Shown: piece by piece, positions 11,342-21,584 of the stretch | Numbering within the stretch: position 1 is the stretch's first letter | How the letters are laid out: each line of letters opens with the position of its first letter | Assembly: GCA_019137255.1 (NCBI GenBank) | Contig: WPDH01000159.1 | Location: 168,825 to 232,824, forward strand | Direction of reading: 5' to 3' | Source: Corinectria fuckeliana | Taxonomy: Eukaryota; Ascomycota; Sordariomycetes; Hypocreales; Nectriaceae | DNA: 64,000 nucleotides | Notes under the pieces: generated by a model | Seen by the model: only the letters and a program-made list of their open reading frames with translations | Told to the model about the DNA's origin: nothing | Database searches by the model: none | Translations under genes and position numbers: made by a program

Positions 11342-12355
11342 ATGACAGGCATGAAGAACCTTTTTGCCGTTGCTGCTTCTTTCCTCGCTCTGGCATGCTC
11401 TGCCGTGGATCCAGACGCGGTCTACAATGGGGGACTGAGCACGGGCAAGGACAATATCAAGTTGCGCATAGCCAACGGAGGCGCCGGTCAGAGTGGTTTG
11501 ATCAAAGGTAGCTTACAGACGGTGCGGTCACAGAGAAGCTCCTCCCGACTAATTCGCCTTTAGAGCTCGCCGATGCCTACATCAAACAGCAGGTAAAGGA
11601 CGATGAAGACCCATTCCAGGTAGCTTGGTATAAGAGCGACACCACCTACACCATTCAATATCTCCAAAGTGGTGAAGTCGACGTGGGTATCACTTACAAC
11701 GAGGCGGCTGAGAAAATCGCCATCGACCAAGGCATTGCAAAGTCCCCCAGCTACTATGCCTTCCGCGACCACTTTCTCCTCGTCGGTCCTCCCTCCAACC
11801 CTGCAAACCTGTCCAAGTCGGACGACATCTCGTCGCTATTTTCCGCCCTCCGTGAGGCTGCTGAGGGCGAGGCGACCGAGCCTGCCGTACGGTTCTTGAG
11901 CCGCTACGACAAGTCCGCCACCAACATCAAGGAGACACTTCTTTGGGCTGGAATCGGACAGGTATGTTGACACACTCATAACAGGGATTGTGTCTTATTA
12001 ACTCCGCTCCTAGGTCCCGTGGGCCACTGCCTACTCCACGTGGTACCACCAATTCATCGCCTTCCCCATCCAGGCTCTTACGGCGGCCATCAAGCTCGAG
12101 GAGTACACCATCACCGACCGCGGAACCATCCTCTCGTTGGACGAGGAGCTGCGAAACCAGACTGTCGTCTACAAGGCTGGCTCCGACAAGGCCAACGATC
12201 CTCTGCTGAACCCTGGCCATCTGCTGATCGGAAAGAAGGCGCCCAACGCTGACGAGGCTGCCCAGTTCGCCAAGTGGCTCGTTAGTAAGACGGGTCAGGC
12301 TGTGGTGACAGGCTTCAAGAAGGACGGAGAGCAGCTTTATAGTGGAGCTCCTTAG
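11342..12355 (+). CDS. Secreted periplasmic-binding-protein-like (PBP II fold) protein
   Basis: Exons 11,342-11,507, 11,564-11,961 and 12,014-12,355 give 301 residues. The first intron has GTAGCT, a GACTAATT branch and TAG; the second has GTATGT and TAG. A signal peptide opens the protein (KNLFAVAASFLALACSA); the ATG at 11,351 is an equally possible start. The body has the order of an extracellular ligand-binding protein of the tungstate/phosphate type: LRIANGGAGQSGLI, an ELADAYIKQQ helix, YLQSGEVDVGITYNEAAE, then DHFLLVGPPSNPANL, and a C-terminal KWLVSKTGQAVVTGFKK. In bacteria such proteins feed ABC importers. Fungi lack that machinery, so the fungal role is unknown. The ancestry could be bacterial. 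Upstream the frame stays open through a PAPAPA-coding repeat, but the signal peptide argues for the start used here. Confidence 0.82.
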
Positions 12356-12494
12356 AGAGTTGGTTGTTTCTGGGCGACGGTGATGATTGTTTTTTTGAAT
12401 GAGGTTTATGTGTATATGCGGGAAACTCTGGAGCACATAGATCCAAGCTATTACCCGGTGATGTTTCTACGAGTCCAAAATGCACTACCCTATA

Positions 12495-14340
12495 GGGTGG
12501 GGACCCGGCATCCCGCGCGCACTTGTATCCCGCGCAGCAGACCATGTTTTTAATCAGACTTTAAGGCTGTATTTCTTAACGAATATAATAGAAAATAACT
12601 AGCTAAGACTAGAATATGTTTATTATACTATCTATAGTTAAACTGCCTACTTCTTTAGAGATTTCTTCTACTAGGGCGGGCAGAATATGCTTTTTTTCCC
12701 TCTTTTTCTTTATAGTCTTACTTCTAGCTTTTATAATCTCTATATATATTAGAAAAGTAATAATTAGGTTAAATTTAACTATCTTTCTTTTTATAACTTT
12801 TTATAATCTTATTTAGTCTTCTAAATATATAATTTTATATCTTAATTTAATAATTTTTATAGTCTAATAATTAAGTATATTACTAGCTTTTCTTCTTATC
12901 TTTTAGATAGTATAATTAAAGCTACTAAGATCACTTTATAGTAAATTAAGCTAGCTTATAAGCTTACTTTTATTTCTTAGTATATAAGAAATACTATCTT
13001 ATATAATCTTTTAATACTTTAAGGTATAAGATGTTATTTCTGCCTATAGTGCTTAATTAGTAATTATAATATATACTAATAGCTTTTTTATATTAACTAG
13101 CTATATTTCTACTTTAGAAAAACTACCTTAGAGGTTTCTCTTAGTTATATCTTTCTCTAAAGCTATTTTATAATACTCTAGAAAGTATTATTTTAAAATA
13201 AGAGCTATTAATATAAAAGAGGAATACTAGTATATATAATATTTAAAAGTATACTTAATTAGGCTAAATATACTTATATTAAGTAGCTATATAATATATA
13301 AGCTATAAGAAGATAAATAGATAACTTAAATTTAATAAAATAATACTTAAAATTAGAATTAGATAGAGATATAACTAGTAAAGCTATTAAGAATTAAGAT
13401 CTACTATTAAGTTAGGTTTTCTAGCTTTATTTTCTTAATAAAAACCTCTTTTAACTACTTTTTATATACTAAGATAGTTATAAAGCCTAACTTTATATAG
13501 TTATATTTCTAAGAGAGAAAATTAGTATTAAACTACTACTCTTAAAGGTTAATTTCTAAGAAGACTATATAGAGAGTAAGATACTATCTTATAATACTTT
13601 CTGCTTTTAAGACTAAAACCTAAGTATAATAATTATTTTTTATAATAACTACTTAGTAAGTAAGACTTAAGCTAATAACTTTTCTAGCTTTTATTATACT
13701 CTTAGTAAGACTATATTTATCTAAATTATAAATATAACTAGGCCTAATAAACTTCTTATATATTTACTATACTAATATAATATACTATAATTAGATTACT
13801 TTAAGAGTAGTACTTTTTAAATAAGTAGCTTTAAGAGATATAAAGGTTTTTAATTTAACTTTTATATTATATTAAAGAAAGTATAAGACCTAGTAATACC
13901 TAATAAGATTATTAATATATTTAGGGTTACTAATTTCTTATATAATAGTATATAAATTATACCTTAAGAGAGCCTATCTAGTAATTTCTTCTTTTATAAT
14001 CTAATTAACTAATAGCTTCTTTTAAATTAGTAATAGTCTTTAGGCCTTCTTATGCTTTTACTTTCTGTTTTTAATATTATTTTTTTAACCTTAAAGTATA
14101 AACTTAAAAATATAATACTATATGCTAAGAGTGTGAATTTTCTTACTATTTGCAGCCTTAATAAGGATTTCAGCTATAACCTTATCACAGCTAGGCGTGT
14201 AAGAAGCTATAGTTAAAGTCTGGTTAAAATTAGGTTCTAATTGATGATGTTATGATTAAGTGTTGTGAAGGGTATTACATTTACGCGTCGCGATTTAGTG
14301 CGCGGGATACAGGTGCGCGCGGGATGCCGGGTCCCCACTC
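12495..14340. mobile_element. RIP-mutated Fot1/pogo-like DNA transposon (1,846 bp)
   Basis: Terminal inverted repeats of 41 bp at 12,495-12,535 and 14,300-14,340 are GC-rich and identical at 39 of 41 positions, and both differences are transitions. A TA dinucleotide flanks each end (12,493-12,494 and 14,341-14,342), the target duplication of the Tc1/mariner superfamily. Length and inverted-repeat size fit fungal Fot1/Pot2-type elements. The interior (about 12,550-14,270) is extremely AT-rich, full of stops in every frame, and looks RIP-destroyed. Family placement rests on ends and size, because no transposase motif could be read with confidence. Confidence 0.75.
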
Positions 14341-14551
14341 TACCTCTAGTTATCCCCGGACTGGGTCATGCCGTTTTCGGCAGGAGGCACCGACCCCGCA
14401 CTACTGAGTACGGAAATGATTGCCGCGGGCGGTAGCTCCGGTGTTCCACTTCGTCCGAACTTCGCCGACTCCTGCTCAAACCCTTCATTCACTCCCTGTA
14501 GTTGATGCTGCCCCTGGTGATGATATCCAGACTCGCTCGCTGTACCGGAAG

Positions 14552-16633
14552 ATGCCCTCACTGAAGAACCCTTGCACGGAATGCAAAGGTACGCCCAATC
14601 ACCTCCTCGGTACTTACCCGGAGGCTGCCGGCTTACTAACCTCGGCATTTGCCCACTCCAGGAAAACACCTGAAATGTACGTCCGAGGTCGCGGCGAAGC
14701 TAAGGTAGTACCGGAAATGGCTGACATGCTCTGTCTGTTGAATGGACGGCGTAGGCGACGAAGATGCTTTTCCGTGCGGTCGATGTAGCAGCAAGGGGTT
14801 GCAATGCGTTCGCCCAGGGAGAAAACGGCCGTTTCGGCATGGCTCATCAGCCAAGTACGATGCTCAATTTCCCAACACTCAAAGCTGGGTGAACAGCAAT
14901 GCTAGAGAGTGTAAGTTGGCGTCGAAAGCAATCCAAGCCAGGCTAACTGTCGTCAGTTCGTCTACATACGACCCCTGGGGGCCCAGCTCAAAGGATTGCT
15001 CCCGAGATCGAGGCTAGTGTTGGCAAAGCTGGAAGAGACAAAACCCAGATTGGTAACGAGCGACCATCTGGGACGAAGTCTCCTCAAGTCGCGGAAACTC
15101 CACCAACTCCTAGTAGTGCCGTTGCTCTCGCCTCCTCGGCATCAGAAGGTGCCGACGTATCAGTAGCCTCACCGATGGTTCTGGAACACTCTCTGCCTGG
15201 TAATACAGCTAACTACCCCAATAGAGCCTCCCCGGTTCTGCCGGTGCTGTCACAAAGGGGTGCTTCCTGGGGCGGCTTGCTAAACGAATTCCAACCAAAG
15301 GTAGACGATGATCAAGCCTTGCAGGTCATCCAAGAGGCGTGTCTGTTGAGGTACTATGTCAACGAGCTCGCTCATTGGGTAGGACTCTTTTATCTCCGGT
15401 ACATGGCCGTTAGTGCCTTTGCTTACCATTCAAGTTTGACGTCTGCGACCCCCGGAGTCGCTTTCAGCTTCTGGTCCCGGAACGAGCAAGGCGATACCCG
15501 CCCTTGCGCTTTGCAATTTTTGCTGTTTCGGCGCGCCATATCTGCCGTCTTCCAGAGCTGAAAACTCCAGAGGGAATCGTTTACCACGGTCAACTGCTCC
15601 CAAATTTGACTCCGGACACGGCCGTCGAGTACATGCTGAAATGCATCCCGGTCCTCAAAGAGTTTCACGAAATTCGAGACGAGGAAACCCGGGAATTAAT
15701 CGTGACGACAGCGGTCATTCTGCGCCAGTTTGAGGAACTGGACGACGACGAAGACGACGACGGCAATTCGGGCGCCGCCGATGGCGCTGATAACAGCACT
15801 CGCATCTACGGCCGGGTCAACTTTCTTGCCATTCTCAACACGGTGCTTCGAAGCTCCAACTCGCGAGATCTTGTCAAGCGGTTGGACCTTTTGAATGCTT
15901 CGTATTGGATTGCTCTACGGCAAGAGGTGTATTTCGCCTTGAGGAAAGGATACTCTCCGCAGATGGTGGAGCCCCCGGTGGAGTGGGGTGATATCTCGCC
16001 GGAGAACAAGCTGGTTCTCCACACGAACCAGGTGGCCAAGTGGCACTTTGAAGATAGATCCGAAGCTGAATGGCGTGAGCTGCCGTGTTCCGCATTGACT
16101 CGTCAATGTCTTGACAGCTGATGATTCCTCAGGACGGCTGAAGGAGCAGGAAGAGTACCTGGACCAGCACGTTGCTATCCAGCTCTCACCAATTCTATTT
16201 CGGGCTCCCGACAGAACAAAGGGTGAAGTATTCCCAGCTATCTGGTACGCGTCAACAATGGCGCTCACCGGTATCCAACACCTCATGGTGGCAAAGATGA
16301 TATTGATCGCCGAATCGCCACTCCTCGGGTACGTTCTCACGACCATACTTCTTCGGGCTATTGCTGATTTGAAGTAGGAGGGTTGACACAGACGTTCGTC
16401 TAGCATTTCGTGAAGCAGAGGGAAAAGTCCGTTCACTTGTTCTTGAGGTTTGCGGCATCGCCTTGCAGCATCCTGCAACGCCACCGGCTATGGTCAATGC
16501 AGCTCTGGCAATACAGCTGTACGGCAGTTATTTTACTGACCAGTGGGAACGTGAGGCTCTGAAGGGGATTGTGCAAAGGTTCAAGGATAAACGCGCCTGG
16601 CCGGTGCCCAAAGCTTTGCAACTGTTCAAATAG
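14552..16633 (+). CDS. Zn2Cys6 transcription factor, Fungal_trans_2-like (ARCA-like)
   Basis: Seven exons: 14,552-14,588, 14,662-14,676, 14,755-14,910, 14,957-15,378, 15,435-16,074, 16,118-16,328 and 16,378-16,633, giving 578 residues. The N-terminus holds a complete binuclear zinc cluster with spacing C-x2-C-x6-C-x6-C-x2-C-x6-C (CTECKGKHLKC then CGRCSSKGLQC), assembled across two introns and a 15-nt exon. A Ser/Pro/Thr-rich linker follows. The regulatory domain starts at YVNELAHW-FDVCDP and contains AIFAVSARHICRLPE, GQLLPNLTPDTAVEYMLKCI and LIVTTAVILRQFEELD, typical of this fungal regulator group. An acidic tract (DDDEDDDG) follows. Nuclear DNA-binding regulator; the target is unknown. The nearest co-oriented gene, about 690 bp downstream, is a Gfo/Idh/MocA dehydrogenase. 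Confidence 0.88.
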
Positions 16634-17320
16634 TAGAGCCAGCCAGCGGTCGCTTGGGAGGGTCAGATACCCAATTCTGTAACTTTTGTCGCTGAAATTT
16701 CTCTGAGATGTACAGGGGTAACCTAGAAAACGGACAGTTGAGGGTGTTATGTTCCCTACCAAAATTCGACTGCTTTATCTATGATCTTCGACAGCATCCC
16801 CAACCACATCCTACCAACCAGAACCTCGCCATCAAGGCAAAGCTGACTGCAGCCCCTCAATTAAAACAGGATTCTTCTGCAAGTTGTTCGAAACTTGCCA
16901 CGGTGAATAACCGATGTCTAAGATTTACAGGAGTTCTCTCCGGAGGCAGCTACTATATTGGGCTAGCCTGTCCCCTCAAGGTGCTCCCCGCATTTTACAA
17001 CACTCCCATCCAGGCAGCTATCGCCGATAACTGACGATAAACAGCTTGGCGACGATCTTTCCATGAGCCATGGAGACTATCCGAATCAGGCAATTTTGTT
17101 GATTCGCAGGTCATCCGCCTCTCCCTAATATTGCAGGCACCGCCGGTACGTGACCGTCGAACCAGAGAAACTTTGTAATGATCAGTTCTGGGAAAGAAAA
17201 GGAGACGGCTCCATGGATTGCAAAGACACTCTCGTCTCTGTAGGTATAAGAACCGTCTTCCCTTCCCTCGAAAGACTTGAAAGTCTTTCATCACCACTGA
17301 AGTCTTTCTCCTCAGTTACT
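16634..17320. other. Intergenic region between regulator and dehydrogenase
   Basis: No gene recognised. Probably a 3' UTR and the promoter of the dehydrogenase. An AAAGACTTGAAAGTCTTTCATC stretch around 17,270-17,291 contains a short palindrome (GAAAGACTT/AAGTCTTTC) just upstream of the start. Confidence 0.5.
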
Positions 17321-18484
17321 ATGCCTCAGCCACTCAACATCGCTGTCGTCGGCCTCGGTCGTATGGTAGGTACTCTTGTTTCTGTTCTGAGAGACGAAAC
17401 TGACCAAGATACGATAGGGAAAGCGCCATGTTCACACCTTGCTTTACCGAGCTCCCCATGCTCGAGTAGTCGCCGTATGCAGCTCTTTGGATCAGGAGGT
17501 CAAATGGGCCGAAGAGAACCCCGAGTATAAGAACTTTGGGATCTCGGTCTACAGCAACTATGAGGACATGTTGAACCATCCCGGACTCCAAGCTGTTTGG
17601 GTGTCAACCAGCACCGATGTCCACGCTAGTCAGTCCCTGCTTGCTATCGCCAAACATCTTCACGTCTTGTGCGAAAAGCCGTTGAGTACGGACATGGCAG
17701 AGGTATGGACCCCCACTGTTGCGTTCTTCAAAACCAACGCTAACTCTTCCCGAAACAGGCACAGTCTGTGGTTGACGCTGCCAAGCAGAAGCCTAACCTG
17801 AAGGTCATGGCTGGCTTCTCCCGCCGCTTCGACGCCTCCTACCGTGACGCTGCCGACAAGATCTTGAACAACAAGGCTATCGGCGAGCCGTTCATGGTGC
17901 GATCCAACACCTGTGATCTTCGCGACGAAACTGGATTCTTTGTTCGATATGCCGCTCGAAATGGTGGCATTTTTGTTGATTGTGCTATCCACGACATCGA
18001 TTTGTCACTCTGGTACTTGGGCAACCCCTTACCCAAGGCCTGCTGGGCAGCCGGCACCCTTCAACACCACCCGGAGCTGAAGGCGCTGAACGACGTTGAC
18101 AACGCTGTTGGCGTCGTCGAGTTCTGGGGCGGAAAGATTGCCTACTTCTACTGCTCTCGGACGCAAGCCCACGGCCACGACGTGTGCACCGAGATCATGG
18201 GCAAGACCGGCAAGGTCATGGTCAACGTCATCCCCAAGGCCAACAACGTCGTCGTCGCGGACAAGCTGGGGATGCGCCATGAGGTCCAGCCCGAGTACTG
18301 GCAGAGATTCGAGGACGCCTTTGCCCTAGAGGCTAATGAGTTCACAGACAGCGTGCTCAACGACAAGCCCGTGCCGCTTCCCATGGAGGGCGGGTTGATG
18401 GTTATGCACATTGGGAGAGCTCTCCAACAGGCTCTTCTGACTGGTGAAGTCGTAAAGTTTACCGAGAAAGGTGAGCTACTTTGA
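17321..18484 (+). CDS. Gfo/Idh/MocA family NAD(P)-dependent oxidoreductase (inositol-dehydrogenase-like)
   Basis: Exons 17,321-17,365, 17,418-17,702 and 17,759-18,484 encode 351 residues, the usual family length. The Rossmann fold begins at once with VVGLGRMGKRH, whose GxGxxG is interrupted by the first intron, followed by the ARVVAVC strand. The family signature LCEKPLSTD follows. The C-terminal domain has MAGFSRRFDASY, GGIFVDCAIHDIDLSLWYLG (with the catalytic-type DxxxHDID pattern) and KIAYFYCSRTQAHGHD. Members oxidise cyclic polyols or sugars; myo-inositol 2-dehydrogenase is the closest guess but substrate choice cannot be read here. Cytosolic, no targeting signal. The regulator upstream may control it, which is inference from position only. 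Confidence 0.88.
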
Positions 18485-18811
18485 AACGGTTTTAGAGTTA
18501 TGTATTAGGCCACCGATGCTAGCTCAATCAACACATCAAAACATTGCTTTTATAGCTGCTCGCAGACTGACAGGTGGATGATTAACCAAGATGGCTCAAT
18601 ACGTCATGGTCTGCTCGGCCCGGAAGATGAAGACAGCTCGATTGCATTGCGTGTTCTCGACTCTCTCAGTAAGCGGGTGAAGGTGAACTGGCAAGGGAAC
18701 GCAGCCGTCCCCAATGGCGAAGCTTAAGACCTGGAGCTGTGGTAGACCCAAGTTATTTGCTAGGAAGTTCTACCCAACTATTATCGACGTCCAGCTCCTT
18801 CTCTTGCTGGT
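18485..18811. other. Intergenic spacer
   Basis: Nothing recognised beyond the likely 3' ends of the converging genes on either side. Confidence 0.4.
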
Positions 18812-19450
18812 TTACCTTCGTCTTGCGAGAGGCTCCCATGAACGATTACAATCCCAGGAATTGCCATTGATGCTGTCCTCGGCCGCCAAATCGAATTCTC
18901 CGCATCGGCACTTGGTGAACCGCTTACCCCCAATGATGATTATATTGGTCCGGTTATATCGAGAAATCCCCGGGCGTGGGCTCAGTCCGCAATCGATACA
19001 GAAGCGTGAAGAAGGTTCGCTGCCCCGATTCCTCCGCTTCCCTTCCGCATGTTGTAGGCGAAGTGGGAGGCTCTTCTGAGACGTAAACAATCGTAGCAAT
19101 CCGTAGAGGTCGATTTCAAGTGTGAGGGGGACTTGCTCAGCCGCTAGCAAATCGTCAATTGTAACGGGTACTATGCCGTAGATATACCTGTCCGTCGTAC
19201 GAAGAACCAGCTTATCGAGACTGTCGAGCAGGTCGATGATCGTATTCTGGATTTTGCTTGGCAAGATCGGTAGCGTGACAGGCTGAGTGAGCGCGGAAAT
19301 TGTGCCTTGGAGGGAATATGACGGAACCGTGAACCTTTGATTCGCGGTACCGAGTCGTTTAAACGTTGTCCCTTGAACAAGCGAGTAAAGTGATATCACA
19401 GTGCTCCAGAGTCTGAGTTGAGCCCACGACGGTCTAGGTTCAAATCGCAA
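18812..19450 (-). pseudogene. F-box-like protein, 5' end missing
   Basis: A 212-codon open frame. LPSKIQNTIIDLLDSLDKLVLRTT matches the F-box helix pattern of fungal F-box proteins. Near the C-terminus, RFCIDCGLSPRPGISRYNRT and KCRCGEF resemble the CxxC zinc-ribbon-like tail that often follows such F-boxes. No ATG lies in frame upstream of the F-box: the frame opens at a TTG right after a stop. Either a 5' exon is hidden or this is a truncated relic. F-box proteins recruit substrates to SCF ubiquitin ligases. No neighbour suggests a target. Confidence 0.45.
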
Positions 19451-20546
19451 CTAGGTAGACAGGCTTCCAATAGCAATGTCTGGAGTGGGAAGTAAATCTT
19501 GGGAGGAAGGCAAGGCTCTGCTGCAAAGGTAACGCCACAAATGTTGCGAGACCGAGGCGTCCAGCTTGGATTTCGATCTCATGTAGCATTGGAATACACT
19601 GAAGAGTTGCATATCTTGGTGCTATTACATACACACAATTTTTGGCTGGTTCATGTAGGCTGCGCGGAACTTTCTACCTTATGGTGCGTGTAACAGCTGA
19701 TCCCGTTAATTACTGCTCTCCCAGGACAGCAGGGCAATGAAAGCGCACCTAGCAGATCTTCACGTCGTTTGTAAATATAGATATTCCACGCAGTACGTTT
19801 TCGGGCTTTAGCTGACTCGGAGCTGTGCCATCCTGCTTGGAGAAAACAGCCCATAGCGGAGCCTTGCTCAGCGCCTGGCTTCACGTGTAGATCGCACAGA
19901 CATGCGTACGACGTGATACGTTGCACGCAAGGTTGAAACTCAGCCCGAGCCTGCTCTCGTCGGTCTGCTAAGGCTCTGCCAGCACAAGAGTTGGCCGATC
20001 AGCATCAGGCGACCAGTCAGGTGCTTTAGATGTAGCCGAGAGCCCGAGTGTCGCCGCCAGGCTGTTACTCATAGGAGTTATTGGATAGCAGCGTATCTGC
20101 AACCGTCAGCCTGCATGATACCGCTTATTCACTTCCAACCAGTTAACCGCCTGTGGTGTCACATCAGTTACACACACATTGGCGCGTGATGGCAGAGCAC
20201 AGGTTGTCTCAGTAAGGCTCAAGTTACCCCTCTTTTCGCTGCTCCTCGTTGTTCAATCTCTATTTTGGGCTGGTTTGGATTCTCCTGGTTCTTCTCGTCG
20301 TTTGCCTCCCGTCAACCTTACAGCCACAATCTTAGATTCAGTCGAGTCTGACAGAGTGACAACCCCATATAACAACCGCTGCAACAAGGGGCATTGCGAC
20401 TTGTGACCTCTGAGGATCCGTTTACCCATTTACAAGCCTCTAAAAGAGCACTAGCATTTTGTACACCGCTCCCTGCGGTGCAAATTCCGTCGCCCCCGAG
20501 CTGGCAACCCTCACCAAAGTCTTCCAAGGCACACACACTTCAAGCC
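19451..20546. other. Intergenic region
   Basis: No gene recognised on either strand; the short frames have no homology known to me. The last 300 bases are pyrimidine-rich and look like a fungal promoter and 5' UTR for the small gene at 20,547. Confidence 0.4.
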
Positions 20547-20903
20547 ATGGCGGCTATGACAATTGACACATTTGACGAGTACCGCCTGAGGAAGGATGAC
20601 CTCCTCGAGCACCTCAAGACAATCTTCCCAGAGTACAGTGACAATATTTCCGTCCAGGTGAGCATGCTGCTAGCCTTGAACACGGAGACTTGTCGCACCG
20701 GCTTTGTTCGTGGTCGTGGCTAACAAAGCGCAGAAAGTTGGTGCCACCTACCAGCTCACAATCCCGAAGAAATTGACAGAGGTGCGCCTTGACTTGTCTT
20801 CATCCTTTCGCCTTCTACCTGACTCTTCACACTGACCTTGGCCCTGTGATAGGACCAGCGAGAGCATATCATGGAGCATGTGCGCTACAGGCCAAACACC
20901 TAG
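20547..20903 (+). CDS. Small 69-residue protein, three exons
   Basis: Exons 20,547-20,657 (37 codons), 20,734-20,781 (16 codons) and 20,853-20,903 (16 codons plus stop). Both introns have good signals: GTGAGC with a GGCTAACA branch and CAG, and GTGCGC with an ACTGAC branch and TAG. All junctions are phase 0. The protein begins MAAMTIDTFDEYRLRKDD, is charged, and ends EHVRYRPNT. It has no signal peptide or membrane segment. The clean splicing and codon pattern suggest a real conserved small gene, but I do not recognise the family. It is too fragmented to appear as one open frame, so automated annotation could miss it. Confidence 0.65.
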
Positions 20904-21584
20904 TTAGCCGGCCACGATTGATGGCTGAGAATATACTGCATTTTACTTCTGAATATGTCACGCGCGTAGTAACCAACGAGATTGATGTACGGGAAGGGGT
21001 TTTCCCTCATTTTATGTTTCGAGGGTGCCAGTCAGCTTGAGTGACCCAGGCTGCCACGGGCTGCCTCATTGTTATATGATGCTAGGGACAAGGATTCGCT
21101 GAGATGCCGTTATGGCTTTCACTGTACCGCTCCCTTTTGGAGTAGTTCGTTTAACATTAAATCGACTTTATTCGCACCATGCGACATTGGCACTGCCACT
21201 CGGCTGTACTGAATGTTCCCAGCTGTGCCACACTACCAGTGCGTACACAGCCGGAAAGGCGCAGCAGCCCGCAATCTAGACCGGGCTCAAGGCATTTCAA
21301 AGGCTGTGTTCTGGGTGAGACCTTGTGTAATTAGGGCATGTCCGGACCTCTCAGGGGGTCTGGTGCGTCCTGCGCCCGAGACAGACCCGAACAGAGCTCG
21401 GAGTCGCTGTGAACATTCCGACAGCCCGTGTTCTTCAATCCTAGCCTCGGCCTCCAAGGCAATATATTCAACGCCATCTCCTCGCCATCTCTCCCAAGAT
21501 TACTCACTACTATATGCCATTGCGAAGATTACGACACAACATCTTCTTCTACTAGTCTGAGTGCTGCCAGGCTCCTTCGTCAGA
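20904..21584. other. Intergenic region
   Basis: No gene recognised. It probably contains the promoter of the CorA-like gene. Confidence 0.4.

Noticed and set aside
12616..12816. 66-codon hydrophobic frame
   Set aside because: Inside the RIP-mutated transposon; composition artefact.
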